Assembly (NCBI GenBank): GCA_035632555.1
Contig: DASQGO010000102.1
Span: forward strand, 1-11,822
Origin: 2-02-FULL-62-14 sp035632555
GTDB lineage: Bacteria > Nitrospirota > Nitrospiria > Nitrospirales > Nitrospiraceae
Length of the DNA: 11,822 nt
Reading direction: 5' to 3'
Within the stretch, counting starts at the first letter, position 1. Every line of letters starts with the position of its first letter. Position numbers and translations under genes: made by a program. This document shows positions 1 through 8,211 of the stretch, one piece after another. The notes beneath the pieces were generated by a model. That model made no database searches. It was not told where the DNA came from and saw only the letters and a list, made by a program, of their open reading frames with translations.

Positions 1-389
1 TGCTCAAGGAAAAAATCGTGGCGGCGGCGGCAAAATGTTTCATCGTGGTCGTGGATCACACCAAGCGCGTACCGGTGCTCGGCGGCTCGTTTCCCCTCCC
101 CGTCGAAATCATCCCGTGCGGGTGGCGGAACACGGCGCAGAAGGTTGAGGCCCTCGGCGGCACAGCTGCGCTGCGCAAGCGAGACGGGAAAATCTTCATG
201 ACCGAAGCCGGCCACTACATCCTGGATGTGCAGATCGCACGGATCGACAAACCGGCCGAACTGGAACTGCAATTGAACGCCCTGCCCGGCGTGGTCGAAA
301 CGGGACTGTTCGTCGGCCGCGCTGACATTCTGATCGTCGGAGCGCCCGGCGGCGTCGAAGTCAAACAGGCGGAGCCGCGTCGTGGGTGA
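1..389 (+). CDS. rpiA: Ribose-5-phosphate isomerase A, C-terminal part (partial at left edge)
   Basis: RpiA interconverts ribose 5-phosphate and ribulose 5-phosphate in the cytoplasmic non-oxidative pentose phosphate pathway. The reading frame is open from the window edge (codons begin at base 3) and ends at TGA 387-389, giving about 129 residues of a protein usually near 220-230. What is visible matches the family order: KEKIVA helix, a VVVDHTK segment corresponding to the family DESK/DASK site, LGGSFPLPVEIIP, the LGG turn, ILDVQIARI, then LPGVVETGLF and RADILIVG. One position is unusual: the segment normally reading TDNGN is TEAGH here, close to the TDxGH variants I recall from other bacteria, so probably not inactivating. 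The N-terminal nucleotide-fold half lies outside the window. The stop overlaps the start of the next gene by 8 bases, suggesting co-transcription and translational coupling. Confidence 0.93.
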   Translation, partial: LKEKIVAAAAKCFIVVVDHTKRVPVLGGSFPLPVEIIPCGWRNTAQKVEALGGTAALRKRDGKIFMTEAGHYILDVQIARIDKPAELELQLNALPGVVETGLFVGRADILIVGAPGGVEVKQAEPRRG

Positions 390-2913
390 TTCCCACAGGT
401 TACTGCGGCATGTTCTCCCGTCACGCTATGACCTTCGCCTCGAACCGGATCTGACGACCGCGACCTTTACCGGCGACGAAACAATCACGGTTACCGTCAG
501 CCGTCCTACAAAAGAGATCCTTCTCAATGCGGTCGAATTGGACGTCACGTCGGCCACCATCAGCAACGGCAAGGGCGCGTCGCATCATGCTGCAATTGCG
601 CTTGATGAGCCGGCCGAACGATGCCGGTTGATCTTCCCCTCTGTCATTTCAACCGGAATCTGGAAACTGTCCCTGTCCTTTCACGGCAAGCTGAACGATA
701 AGCTCCGTGGGTTCTACCGCAGCACCTATCACGATGCATCCGGTGTCACCCGCGTCATGGCGGCGACACAGTTCGAGGCCACTGATGCGCGGCGAGCCTT
801 CCCTTGCTGGGACGAGCCGGATTGCAAGGCCGTCTTTGCGACGACGCTGGTCATTGATCCGGCGCTGACCGCGGTGTCCAACACGAAAGTGGTTGCCGAG
901 CGGAAAGAAAACGGCAGGAAAGTGCTGCAATTCGCCGACACGATGAAGATGTCCACCTATCTGGTGGCCTTCATCGTCGGCCAGCTTGAAGCGACGGCCC
1001 CGACGATGGTCGGCAAGGCGCCGCTGCGTCTCTGGTGCGTGCCGGGGAAAAAACACCTCGCCAAGTTCGGGCAGGAGATCGCTTCTTTCTCGCTGAAGTT
1101 TTTCGAAACGTACTACGGCCTCCCCTATCCTGGCGGCAAGCTCGACCTGCTGGCCATTCCTGATTTTGCCTCGGGCGCGATGGAGAATCTGGGCGCAATC
1201 ACGTTCCGGGAAACCGCGCTGCTGGTCGATGAAAATGCCGCGACCCATGCCGAATTGGAGCGGGTCGCCGACGTGGTGGCGCACGAAAACGCGCACATGT
1301 GGTTCGGCGATCTGGTCACCATGTCCTGGTGGAACGGTTTGTGGCTCAACGAAGCCTTCGCGACCTTCGCGGAGATGCTGGCGGTGGATGCCTGGAAGCC
1401 AGAATGGAAACGGTGGGACACATTCGGCGCCTCGAGGGCCGTGGCCATGGTCGTGGACGGCCTCCACAGTTCGCGGCCCGTCGAGTACCCCGTCCGCGCG
1501 CCGAAAGACGCCGACGCCATGTTCGACACCCTCACCTATGAAAAGGGGGCGTCGGTCCTGCGGATGCTCGAACAGTATCTCGGCCCGATCCTGTTCCGGG
1601 ATGGCATCCGCGACTACCTCAGGCGTCATGCCTATGGCAATGCCGATACGAAAGACTTGTGGGTCTCGCTGGGCCGCGTGGCCAAGCGGCCGGTTCCCGC
1701 ACTCATGAACGGCTGGATTTTCAAGCCGGGCTATCCGCTCGTGACCGTCTCGCTGGGGAAAAGCGGCCGGCTTCGTCTGACGCAACAGCGGTTCACCTAC
1801 CTGCCGAAATCCAAACCCACGGCGGCTGTCAGGAAACAGCGCTGGCAGATTCCCATTCAGCTCCGGATGGCGACCGCCAAGAAGCGCGACTCGCGGCGGC
1901 TGTTGTTGACCAAAGCCGGCATGCCAGTGGATGTACCGAAGAATATGGAATCGGTGCTGGTCAACGAAGGCGGCCACGGCTTCTACCGGGTCCGTTACGA
2001 ACCGGCGTTGTTGCGACGCCTGCTGAACCTGGTGCCGGACGGCCTGGCGCCGATTGAACGGTTCAATCTTGCGAACGATGCGTGGGCGTCCGTTGTGGCG
2101 GGATTGATGCCGCCGGCTGAGTATCTGAACATGACGAGTTCCTTTATGGGCGATCGGGACAAAAACGTCTGGGCGGTTTTGATCGGCTCCTTTCAGACAA
2201 TGCACCGGCTTAGCGAGCCGGCCCGCCGTGCGTCGTTCGAAGCCCTGGTGCGCGACCGGATCGGGCCGGCCGTGGCCGATCTGGGCTGGATGCCGCGCAC
2301 AGGCGAGGATGATCTGGCGAAACAATTGCGAGGCGATCTTCTCCGTGCCCTGGGTACGGTCGGTAACGACCAGGCCATACAGACCAACGCTGCCGAACTT
2401 TATGCCGAATACAAAAAGAACCCCGCCACCGTGGATCCCAGCGTGCTGCCGGCGCTCATTGCCATCCTCGCCCATACGGGCAATGCGGCGCGCTATCAGG
2501 AATTCCTTGAGCAATTCCGCGCGGCCGCGACACCGCAGGAGGAGCGGCGCTACCTGTACGCACTGGGAGCCTTCCAATCGGCGGATCTGTTGGCCTGCAC
2601 GCTTGCAAAGACGATCAATGGCGAATTCCGCACACAGGATGCGCCGTTCATGGTCCGGATGGTCCTCATGAACGGCACTGGACGTGAGCGGGCGTGGGAG
2701 TTCGTGAAGGCCAACTGGGATGCTATGGACCGCCTCTATCCCAAGCAGGGACTCAGACGGATGTGCGAAGGCATCGTCGGGCTGGCCACGCCTCAATTGG
2801 AGCGGGATGTCCGGAAATTCTTCCGGGCGCGCAAGATCGATCTCGGCGGGAGGATTTTGGAACAATATTTGGAGGAATTGCACATCGCTGTTACACTGCG
2901 CGCACGACTGTAG
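382..2913 (+). CDS. M1-family zinc aminopeptidase (PepN/ERAP-like)
   Basis: An 843-residue cytoplasmic metallopeptidase that removes N-terminal amino acids from peptides. It has the full M1 layout: N-terminal beta domain (about 1-195); catalytic domain with the exopeptidase motif GAMEN at 265-269; zinc motif HENAH at 301-305 with third ligand E324 (HExxH-x18-E); the catalytic Tyr at Y386 in TYEKG; then a beta linker and an ERAP1_C-like helical domain from about residue 525 to the end. All essential residues are present. The usual NEGFAT around the third zinc ligand reads NEAFAT. No signal peptide is visible, so a cytosolic role in peptide turnover is inferred. The start is GTG at 382, overlapping the rpiA stop; this reads directly into the expected N-terminal HVLPSRYDL strand. 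There is no strong Shine-Dalgarno sequence, which fits translational coupling. Substrate preference cannot be read from sequence. Confidence 0.95.
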   Translation: MGDSHRLLRHVLPSRYDLRLEPDLTTATFTGDETITVTVSRPTKEILLNAVELDVTSATISNGKGASHHAAIALDEPAERCRLIFPSVISTGIWKLSLSFHGKLNDKLRGFYRSTYHDASGVTRVMAATQFEATDARRAFPCWDEPDCKAVFATTLVIDPALTAVSNTKVVAERKENGRKVLQFADTMKMSTYLVAFIVGQLEATAPTMVGKAPLRLWCVPGKKHLAKFGQEIASFSLKFFETYYGLPYPGGKLDLLAIPDFASGAMENLGAITFRETALLVDENAATHAELERVADVVAHENAHMWFGDLVTMSWWNGLWLNEAFATFAEMLAVDAWKPEWKRWDTFGASRAVAMVVDGLHSSRPVEYPVRAPKDADAMFDTLTYEKGASVLRMLEQYLGPILFRDGIRDYLRRHAYGNADTKDLWVSLGRVAKRPVPALMNGWIFKPGYPLVTVSLGKSGRLRLTQQRFTYLPKSKPTAAVRKQRWQIPIQLRMATAKKRDSRRLLLTKAGMPVDVPKNMESVLVNEGGHGFYRVRYEPALLRRLLNLVPDGLAPIERFNLANDAWASVVAGLMPPAEYLNMTSSFMGDRDKNVWAVLIGSFQTMHRLSEPARRASFEALVRDRIGPAVADLGWMPRTGEDDLAKQLRGDLLRALGTVGNDQAIQTNAAELYAEYKKNPATVDPSVLPALIAILAHTGNAARYQEFLEQFRAAATPQEERRYLYALGAFQSADLLACTLAKTINGEFRTQDAPFMVRMVLMNGTGRERAWEFVKANWDAMDRLYPKQGLRRMCEGIVGLATPQLERDVRKFFRARKIDLGGRILEQYLEELHIAVTLRARL
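2869..2897 (+). promoter_or_regulatory. Weak candidate sigma70-like promoter for mgtE
   Basis: TTGGAG at 2869-2874 and TACACT at 2892-2897 are separated by 17 bases, inside the 3' end of the aminopeptidase gene and about 80 bases before the mgtE start. Both boxes match the consensus only partly, so mgtE may equally be transcribed by read-through. The short intergenic stretch 2914-2977 is too small for a full magnesium-sensing M-box riboswitch and I see no such structure. Confidence 0.2.
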
Positions 2914-2965
2914 ACGGTCCCACGCGTAGTCGAAGCCATGTGCCTGGCAGTTGATCACCGATGGC

Positions 2966-2971
2966 GGGAGG
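2966..2971 (+). promoter_or_regulatory. Ribosome binding site deciding the mgtE start
   Basis: GGGAGG lies 6 bases before ATG 2978 and 3 bases before ATG 2975. It falls inside the longer in-frame ORF that would begin at TTG 2951. This favours the ATG at 2978 and argues against the TTG. Confidence 0.6.
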
Positions 2972-2977
2972 TTGATG

Positions 2978-4228
2978 ATGGAGACGAAGCCCAATACTTC
3001 GCCTGACGCTGCGCCCGATCCCAGCCACGAGGCGCAGATCAAAAAGTTGGTCGCGGACGTCGAACAGAGTTCGCCGGCGCAGGCGGTGCAACTGCTGCTC
3101 GAGCAATCGGATCAGATCATTGCCGAAGCCCTGATGTCGCTGAACCATTCGCTGGCGCTGAAGACCCTCGCCCGCTTCAAGAAAGACCGCAAAAAAGCCA
3201 TCCTGGACGCGCTGCCCAAGCCCCGCAGCGAGCAATGGACCCTGAATCTTCATTATCCCATGAGCACGGTCGGCCGGCTGATGGAAAAACCCGTCGGGCA
3301 GTTCACGCCCGAGGTGACCGTGAAGCAGGCCATCGAGCAACTCCGGAAGATGGTGAAAGAAGCCTTCATCACCTACGGTTATGTGACCGATACGCAGGGC
3401 AGGCTGCAGGGCGTTCTGGTCATGCGCGATCTGCTTCTGGCGAGTCCCTCGCAGCGCGTCTCCGAGATCATGCTGCGCGATCCCTTCTCCCTGGCGCCGC
3501 GCATGTCGGTGCAGGACGCCGTTCGCAGCGTCTGGAACAAACATTTTCCCGTGTATCCGGTCTGCGATGAGGAGGGCAAGCTCATCGGCCTCGCGCGCGG
3601 CTATGCACTCTTCGAGGAGCAGAACACCAGAATCAGCGCTCAAGCCGGAGAGATGGTCGGCGTGGAAGAAGGCGACCGGCTGGCGACGCCCTGGCTGCGG
3701 AGCTTCAAATTCCGCCATCCCTGGCTGCAAATCAATCTGCTCACCGCGTTCTTAGCGGCTGCTGTAGTCGGCACGTTCGAAGAGACGATCGGACAGGTGG
3801 TGGTGCTGGCGGCTTTCCTGCCGGTCCTGGCGGGGCAATCCGGCAACACGGGCTGCCAGGCGCTGGCGGTGGCCTTGCGCGGGCTCACGCTGGGCGACCT
3901 CAAAAAGGGCAAGGAAAAATTTCTGCTCACGAAGGAAGCCTGGCTGGGCTTTCTCAACGGCACGTTCGTCGGTGTGATGGCGGCGCTCGGCATGTATGCC
4001 TACGCCGCCTACGAGGATCACCCGCAGGCACCGATGTTGGCGCTGGTCGTCTTCCTCGCCATGATCGGCAGTTGCGTCATCAGCGGCATCTTCGGCGCCC
4101 TGGTGCCGATCACGCTCAAGAAGTTCAACTACGATCCGGCCACGGCGTCGAGCATCTTCGTGACGACGGCGACAGACGTGGCGAGCATGGGGTTGTTCCT
4201 TACCCTCGCCACCTGGCTGGTTCTCTGA
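2978..4228 (+). CDS. mgtE: Magnesium transporter, MgtE family
   Basis: A 416-residue inner-membrane Mg2+ channel/transporter, normally a homodimer gated by its cytosolic domains when intracellular Mg2+ is high. Domains in order: an MgtE_N-like helical region (about 18-85); two CBS repeats (about 95-155 and 160-215); a linker helix; five membrane segments (about 250-416). The signature LPVLAGQSGN is at 281-290, followed by QALAVALRGL. The last helix carries TATDV with D400 at the place of the pore Asp of Thermus MgtE (D432, from memory). The N-domain is shorter than the roughly 130 residues of characterised MgtE, so gating may differ. The start is taken at the second of two adjacent ATGs because of the Shine-Dalgarno spacing; TTG 2951 would add nine residues. 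The gene is 64 bases after the aminopeptidase and ends only 7 bases from the convergent permease gene, with no terminator visible between them. Confidence 0.92.
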   Translation: METKPNTSPDAAPDPSHEAQIKKLVADVEQSSPAQAVQLLLEQSDQIIAEALMSLNHSLALKTLARFKKDRKKAILDALPKPRSEQWTLNLHYPMSTVGRLMEKPVGQFTPEVTVKQAIEQLRKMVKEAFITYGYVTDTQGRLQGVLVMRDLLLASPSQRVSEIMLRDPFSLAPRMSVQDAVRSVWNKHFPVYPVCDEEGKLIGLARGYALFEEQNTRISAQAGEMVGVEEGDRLATPWLRSFKFRHPWLQINLLTAFLAAAVVGTFEETIGQVVVLAAFLPVLAGQSGNTGCQALAVALRGLTLGDLKKGKEKFLLTKEAWLGFLNGTFVGVMAALGMYAYAAYEDHPQAPMLALVVFLAMIGSCVISGIFGALVPITLKKFNYDPATASSIFVTTATDVASMGLFLTLATWLVL

Positions 4229-4235
4229 AGACGAG

Positions 4236-6893
4236 TTATTCGTGCCTGAGCACCGCCAGCGGCCGCTGGCCGAGGATGCGGAACGTGCTGAGGAAGCCAA
4301 TGACGAGAGAGAGTAGCACGGTCAGGATGAATCCGACAGCCAGCACATCAGGTTGAAGCGTCCAGGTCACATCCTCCAGGATAAATCTCAACACCGCCCA
4401 CGAGAGCAGGCTCGCTAACACCGTTCCGATCAATCCCGCCGCGGCGCCGAGCAGCGCATACTCCACCGCGAACGAGCGTGTGATCAGTCCTCGCGTGGCG
4501 CCGAGCGCCTTCAGCACAACGGATTCGTAGAGCCGCCGATAGCGAGTGACCGCGAGGGCTGCGGCCATGACGAGAGCCCCGGCCAGGATGCAAAACACCG
4601 CGATGGCACGGATCGCCAGGGCCAGCCGGTCCAGAATGCGCGCGAAACTGTCCAGCACGTCGCCGATGTTGATGGCCGTCACGTTTGGGAATGCGGCGAC
4701 AACGGCCTGCTGCAACGGAATTTCCTGGTCCGGCGGTACGCGCACGGTTGCCACATACGTGAACGGGGCGCCATCGAGTGCGCCGGGCGAGAAGATCATA
4801 TAGAAATTCGTCGAGAAGTTGCCCCACTCCACCTTGCGGATGCTGCTGACTTCGGCGGCGACGGTCGTCCCTTGAATTTCAAACTCTATCGTTGAGCCCA
4901 AGTCGAGGCCGAGGTTTGTCGCGGCATCTTCCTCGATCGAGACCAATGGTTTGCTCAACCGCTGCCCGGGCTTCCACCAAGCACCTTTAATCACCCTGTT
5001 GTCTCTCGGCAAATCATAAAGAAATGTCAACGCGTACTCGCGGGTCAGATACCAGTTCTTGCGGCGGTCCTGCTGCCTGTCGGAAGACCGCTCTGTTTCT
5101 TCCGCCGACGCCACCGGCTGGCCATTGATGGCGCGCAGGCGCGAACGCACCAGCGGCGTCGTCACCGGAGACGGATCGTGCGTACGTTCGTGGAGCAGGC
5201 GCAGGAACGCCTCCTTTTGATCCGGCTGTATATCAATGAAGAAAAATGAGGGCGAATCCGCCGGCCGACTTTCCCCGACCTGATTGACCAGCGTATGTTC
5301 CAGCAGCGACACGGTGACGATCACCATGACGCCAATCCCGACCGACACCATCATGCCGACGGCCTGACTGCCGGGACGGTGCAAATTGCCGATCGCATGG
5401 CGGATGGCGACGGACCGGGGGCCGGGGATTGCTTTGATCGTCAGGACCAGCAATTGCGCCGCGAGCGTGAGCAATGCCACTGCCGCTGCCAGGGCGCCGA
5501 TAAAAAGCAAACCGATCCGCCAATTCCCGGCCTGCCAGACAGCGAGTCCGGCCAGGCCGGCCGCAATGCCGCATGCCGTCAGCGCGCGAATACGATCAGA
5601 AAAATTGAGCCGGTGCCGCCAGGACCGTTCGAACGCAGCCGCCTGCACGTCCCGACGGAAAATTTGCGCGGGACTGACCTCGCGGATGCCAAGCAGCGGC
5701 CAGAGTGCGAACAGTAGGGTTGTCAGGATTCCCAATGCGACGCCTTTTAGCGTGGGCGGGACGGACGACAGGCTGAATGCACCAGAAAAATCCAGTTGTG
5801 CCATGAGGTCGGCGCCGAACAGGCCGGTCACGAGCGGAGGTAACGCATGCTGCAGGCCGGCGCCCACTGCGCCCCCGGCCAGACTGCCGATCGTTCCGAG
5901 CAGCAGCGCCTGCAACAGATACGTCCGGATCACCGTCCCCGACTCGGCTCCGACGGTTTTCAAAATCGCAATCGTCTGCAGTTTCTCGCGGATGAAGGCG
6001 TGGATCGTCGTTGCGACGCCGATCCCGCCGATGAAAAGCGCCGTGAGGCCGATCAAGCCCAGATAGCGTGTGAGCTGGTCCAGAAACTGCTTGAGCTGCG
6101 GCTGCGCGTCGCGGTAGCTCGTCACCCGGGCGGACTCGCCGGCGAGGCGGCCGCGCAGTTCGTATAACAACGGCTGTGCCGGCATGGCGGGCGGGAGTTT
6201 GACGAGATAGCGCTCGCGGACGCGGCTGCCCGGTTTGATGAGTTCGGCGGCGGCCAGCCCCTCGCGCGAGATCATTACGCGCGGTCCGAGATTGAAGGGC
6301 CCGGCCGCACGGTCCGGCTCTTTTCTCAGGACGCCGGTGATCGTGAAGGTCGCTTCGCCGACTTTGAATCGGTCGCCGACGGAAAGGCCAAGGCGGATCA
6401 GCAGCGATTGCTGCACGACTGCGCCGTGGCAAAATCCCGGCGAGGGGCGAGAGGCGCGAGGCACAGGGCACGGGGAACGAGACAGAAAATCCATGAGCGG
6501 GCGGTTTGGTTCGAGCTGAAGGTTGCCGTAGAAGGGATAACCTGGTTCGACGGCTTTCAGTTCGACGATCTGCGTCTGGAGTGTCGGCTTGCCGTTCGCG
6601 ACGACGGCCATGCCGGCCAGCTCGCTGACGTGCAAAATGGCGATGCCGCGACCGGCCAGTGATCGGAGCACCGCGTCTCCCTTCTCACTCAGAGGCCTGG
6701 ACAGGCGCACTTCCAGATCGCCGCCCATGAGGCCCCGCGCCTCGCGCGTGACGGCCCGCTCCACGTTGGCGGAAAACAACGCCACACCGACCAGCGCGCC
6801 GACGCCCAATGCAATGCAGACAAAGAAATAGAGAAAGTGCTTCCACGCGGCGCGCGTTTCCCGCCAGGCCATGCGAAGGGGAAATCGGTTCAT
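4236..6893 (-). CDS. ybbP: FtsX/MacB-type ABC transporter permease, YbbP-like
   Basis: An 885-residue inner-membrane permease. It has ten hydrophobic segments, at about 19-40, 277-300, 325-347, 383-403, 438-455, 458-487, 510-532, 757-782, 808-839 and 849-873, with extracytoplasmic domains after the first and seventh. Two FtsX-like halves each carry the cytoplasmic coupling-type motif: LKTVGAESGT at 311-320 and LKALGATRGL at 794-803. This is the duplicated YbbP layout (E. coli YbbP is about 800 residues) rather than the four-helix LolC/E or MacB layout. Such permeases are thought to transmit ATP-driven motion to the periplasm and handle lipid-like substrates rather than form a channel. The partner ATPase is the operon's first gene. 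The ATG at 6893 lies 3 bases after the stop of the exported-protein gene, indicating coupling. Residues 138-152 are a low-complexity Ser/Pro/Arg insert encoded by a 7-nt tandem repeat. The exact substrate is unknown. Confidence 0.9.
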   Translation of the reverse strand: MNRFPLRMAWRETRAAWKHFLYFFVCIALGVGALVGVALFSANVERAVTREARGLMGGDLEVRLSRPLSEKGDAVLRSLAGRGIAILHVSELAGMAVVANGKPTLQTQIVELKAVEPGYPFYGNLQLEPNRPLMDFLSRSPCPVPRASRPSPGFCHGAVVQQSLLIRLGLSVGDRFKVGEATFTITGVLRKEPDRAAGPFNLGPRVMISREGLAAAELIKPGSRVRERYLVKLPPAMPAQPLLYELRGRLAGESARVTSYRDAQPQLKQFLDQLTRYLGLIGLTALFIGGIGVATTIHAFIREKLQTIAILKTVGAESGTVIRTYLLQALLLGTIGSLAGGAVGAGLQHALPPLVTGLFGADLMAQLDFSGAFSLSSVPPTLKGVALGILTTLLFALWPLLGIREVSPAQIFRRDVQAAAFERSWRHRLNFSDRIRALTACGIAAGLAGLAVWQAGNWRIGLLFIGALAAAVALLTLAAQLLVLTIKAIPGPRSVAIRHAIGNLHRPGSQAVGMMVSVGIGVMVIVTVSLLEHTLVNQVGESRPADSPSFFFIDIQPDQKEAFLRLLHERTHDPSPVTTPLVRSRLRAINGQPVASAEETERSSDRQQDRRKNWYLTREYALTFLYDLPRDNRVIKGAWWKPGQRLSKPLVSIEEDAATNLGLDLGSTIEFEIQGTTVAAEVSSIRKVEWGNFSTNFYMIFSPGALDGAPFTYVATVRVPPDQEIPLQQAVVAAFPNVTAINIGDVLDSFARILDRLALAIRAIAVFCILAGALVMAAALAVTRYRRLYESVVLKALGATRGLITRSFAVEYALLGAAAGLIGTVLASLLSWAVLRFILEDVTWTLQPDVLAVGFILTVLLSLVIGFLSTFRILGQRPLAVLRHE
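6440..6481 (+). repeat. Degenerate 7-nt tandem repeat inside the permease gene
   Basis: Six consecutive heptamers read on the plus strand: gcgaggg, gcgagag, gcgcgag, gcacagg, gcacggg, gaacgag. The tract is 42 bases, equal to 14 codons, so it keeps the permease frame. On the coding strand it encodes residues 138-152 (Ser-Arg-Ser-Pro-Cys-Pro-Val-Pro and onward), just before the conserved GAVVQQSLLIRLGLSVGD stretch. Confidence 0.65.
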
Positions 6894-6896
6894 CGC

Positions 6897-7472
6897 TTAT
6901 TCCTCGGACAGGATGAGGGAGCGGTACTGCCCCTCTCTCCAGTAAAACAACATGGCGCCGGCCTCCATCTGCTCGACCTGGATGCCGTCCAGCCGCAACC
7001 GGACGCTCTCGGTTTCGAACGCGTCGGTGTACTCCTCGGGCGGGACGGCATAGATCACATAGGGTGGCACGCGCTCGTCGGTTTGCCCCAGGACGCGATC
7101 GCGATAGGCGCCCCGCCCGGTTTTGCTGATCACGACCAGCCGCCAGCCGGTTTGACGCGGGTCCCGTGGTTTCATGGAGAAGGCATAGGACAGTTCGCTT
7201 TTTCGTTCGAAGTGTCCCATCGCAATGCCGGGGCAATCGAACCGGTTCAGGCTGCGCCGCCACATCCGCTGATGCGGCGGCGGCAGGTCGTAGATGGCGA
7301 TCGGCCGCCATTGCTGATAGTACTTGAGGCTCAACAGTTTCTTGACCGGTTCCATCAACGGAGGATTGGCGCAAAAATCTTTGGCCGGCCGTCGCGCGGC
7401 CAGCAACGTGCCGGGCGACAGAACAGTCAACGTCCAGACCAGCACGAAAATTGTTGCGAGGGTTGCATGCAT
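6897..7472 (-). CDS. Exported protein of unknown function in the YbbAP-like operon
   Basis: I do not recognise a family. The 191-residue product starts with a signal peptide: a hydrophobic stretch at about 5-24, then a possible cleavage after LLAA near residue 26; there is no lipobox. The mature part is small and mixed, with only two cysteines (C34 in KDFCANPP and C80 in RFDCPGIAMG) that could pair as a periplasmic disulfide. No catalytic motif or further membrane segment is seen. ATG 7472 is chosen because it places the signal sequence at the N-terminus; an upstream GTG-type extension overlapping the ATPase gene would add about 31 polar residues and lacks support, though no strong Shine-Dalgarno sequence precedes ATG 7472 either. 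The gene lies between the ATPase (28-base gap) and the permease (3-base gap), so I infer a periplasmic accessory subunit or substrate-handling partner of this transporter. Confidence 0.8.
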   Translation of the reverse strand: MHATLATIFVLVWTLTVLSPGTLLAARRPAKDFCANPPLMEPVKKLLSLKYYQQWRPIAIYDLPPPHQRMWRRSLNRFDCPGIAMGHFERKSELSYAFSMKPRDPRQTGWRLVVISKTGRGAYRDRVLGQTDERVPPYVIYAVPPEEYTDAFETESVRLRLDGIQVEQMEAGAMLFYWREGQYRSLILSEE

Positions 7473-7500
7473 GGCGTGAACCCGCGTGGGCCTTCCCGGG

Positions 7501-8178
7501 TTAGCGACCAGAGGATGTGTCGGATTCGATGCGGCCGTCGCGGAGCGAGATAATACGTTCCGCATGGGACGCCAGTGCGGCGTCGTGCGTGACCAGCACG
7601 AGACTGCTGCCGTGGTCGCGATTGAGATCGAGCAGGAGGTCGATCACTTGACGGCCAGTGGCGGAATCCAGGTTGCCGGTCGGCTCATCGGCCAATAAGA
7701 TTGGGGGCCGGCAGGCGAAGGCGCGGGCCACGGCCACACGCTGCTGTTCCCCGCCGGAGAGTTGCACCGGGTAGTGACAGCTCCGGTCCCCGAGGCCGAC
7801 TGCTGTGAGCAGTTCCGTTGCCCGCTCACCGGCTGCCGCGTCACCGTTCAATTCCAACGGCATTGCGACGTTCTCCAGCGCCGTCAATGTCGGGATCAGG
7901 TGGAACGATTGAAAGATGTACCCGATTTTCTGACGCCGGTAGCGAGCCATCTCGCTTTCCGGCAAGCCGGTGATGTCAACCCCGTCCAATATAATGGAGC
8001 CGTTTGTCGGCTTGTCCAGGCCGGCAATGAGACCCAGCAAAGTGGACTTGCCGCTGCCGGACGGCCCGACGATCGCAGCCAGCTGTTTCGTCGGAATGTC
8101 GAGGGACACGTCGTCTAGAATGGTCACAGCCTGACCGCCGGCCGTCAGACGCATCGTGACATGCTTCACAGAGATCAT
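7501..8178 (-). CDS. ybbA: ABC transporter ATP-binding protein, YbbA/LolD/MacB type
   Basis: A 225-residue cytoplasmic ATPase that powers the downstream permease. All motifs are intact: Walker A GPSGSGKST at 38-46, Q-loop Q90 in YIFQSFHLIPTLTALENV (the FQ-F-L-P-LTA-ENV pattern typical of the LolD/MacB/FtsE group), signature LSGGEQQR at 140-147, Walker B ILLADEPT at 160-167 with catalytic E165, D-loop GNLDS and switch H198. Family length is normal. Pairing with a ten-helix FtsX-type permease and a divergent tesA-like gene points to YbbA rather than LolD. Two ATGs in different frames cluster near the start; ATG 8178 gives the standard N-terminus (MISVKHVTMR). Only a weak purine run precedes it. 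It is the first gene of the minus-strand operon ATPase, exported protein, permease. Confidence 0.94.
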   Translation of the reverse strand: MISVKHVTMRLTAGGQAVTILDDVSLDIPTKQLAAIVGPSGSGKSTLLGLIAGLDKPTNGSIILDGVDITGLPESEMARYRRQKIGYIFQSFHLIPTLTALENVAMPLELNGDAAAGERATELLTAVGLGDRSCHYPVQLSGGEQQRVAVARAFACRPPILLADEPTGNLDSATGRQVIDLLLDLNRDHGSSLVLVTHDAALASHAERIISLRDGRIESDTSSGR

Positions 8179-8211
8179 GATGGCTCTTTCGAAAATTCAA
8201 ACTGACACGCT

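Noticed and set aside
2951..2977. TTG start for mgtE
   Set aside because: The only good Shine-Dalgarno sequence (2966-2971) lies inside this extension and is spaced for ATG 2978.
649..3042. A 797-codon open frame on the minus strand opposite the aminopeptidase gene
   Set aside because: It mirrors a GC-rich coding sequence in which antisense frames rarely meet stop codons. Its product is rich in Arg, His and Gly with no recognisable domain, while the plus strand encodes a complete M1 enzyme.
2891..3730. A 279-codon minus-strand frame opposite mgtE
   Set aside because: Shadow of the mgtE coding sequence; no domain, signal or ribosome site.
5386..6471. Long frames on both strands (226 and 291 codons) overlapping the permease gene
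   Set aside because: The permease frame is continuous with ten membrane helices and family motifs; the overlapping frames are low-complexity, Arg/Pro/Ala-rich products.
6837..7553. A 238-codon plus-strand frame opposite the exported-protein gene
   Set aside because: Only the minus strand gives a signal peptide and tight operon spacing; the plus frame has no family features.
7473..7565. N-terminal extension of the exported protein overlapping the end of the ATPase gene
   Set aside because: It would place about 31 polar residues before the signal peptide and has no ribosome site.
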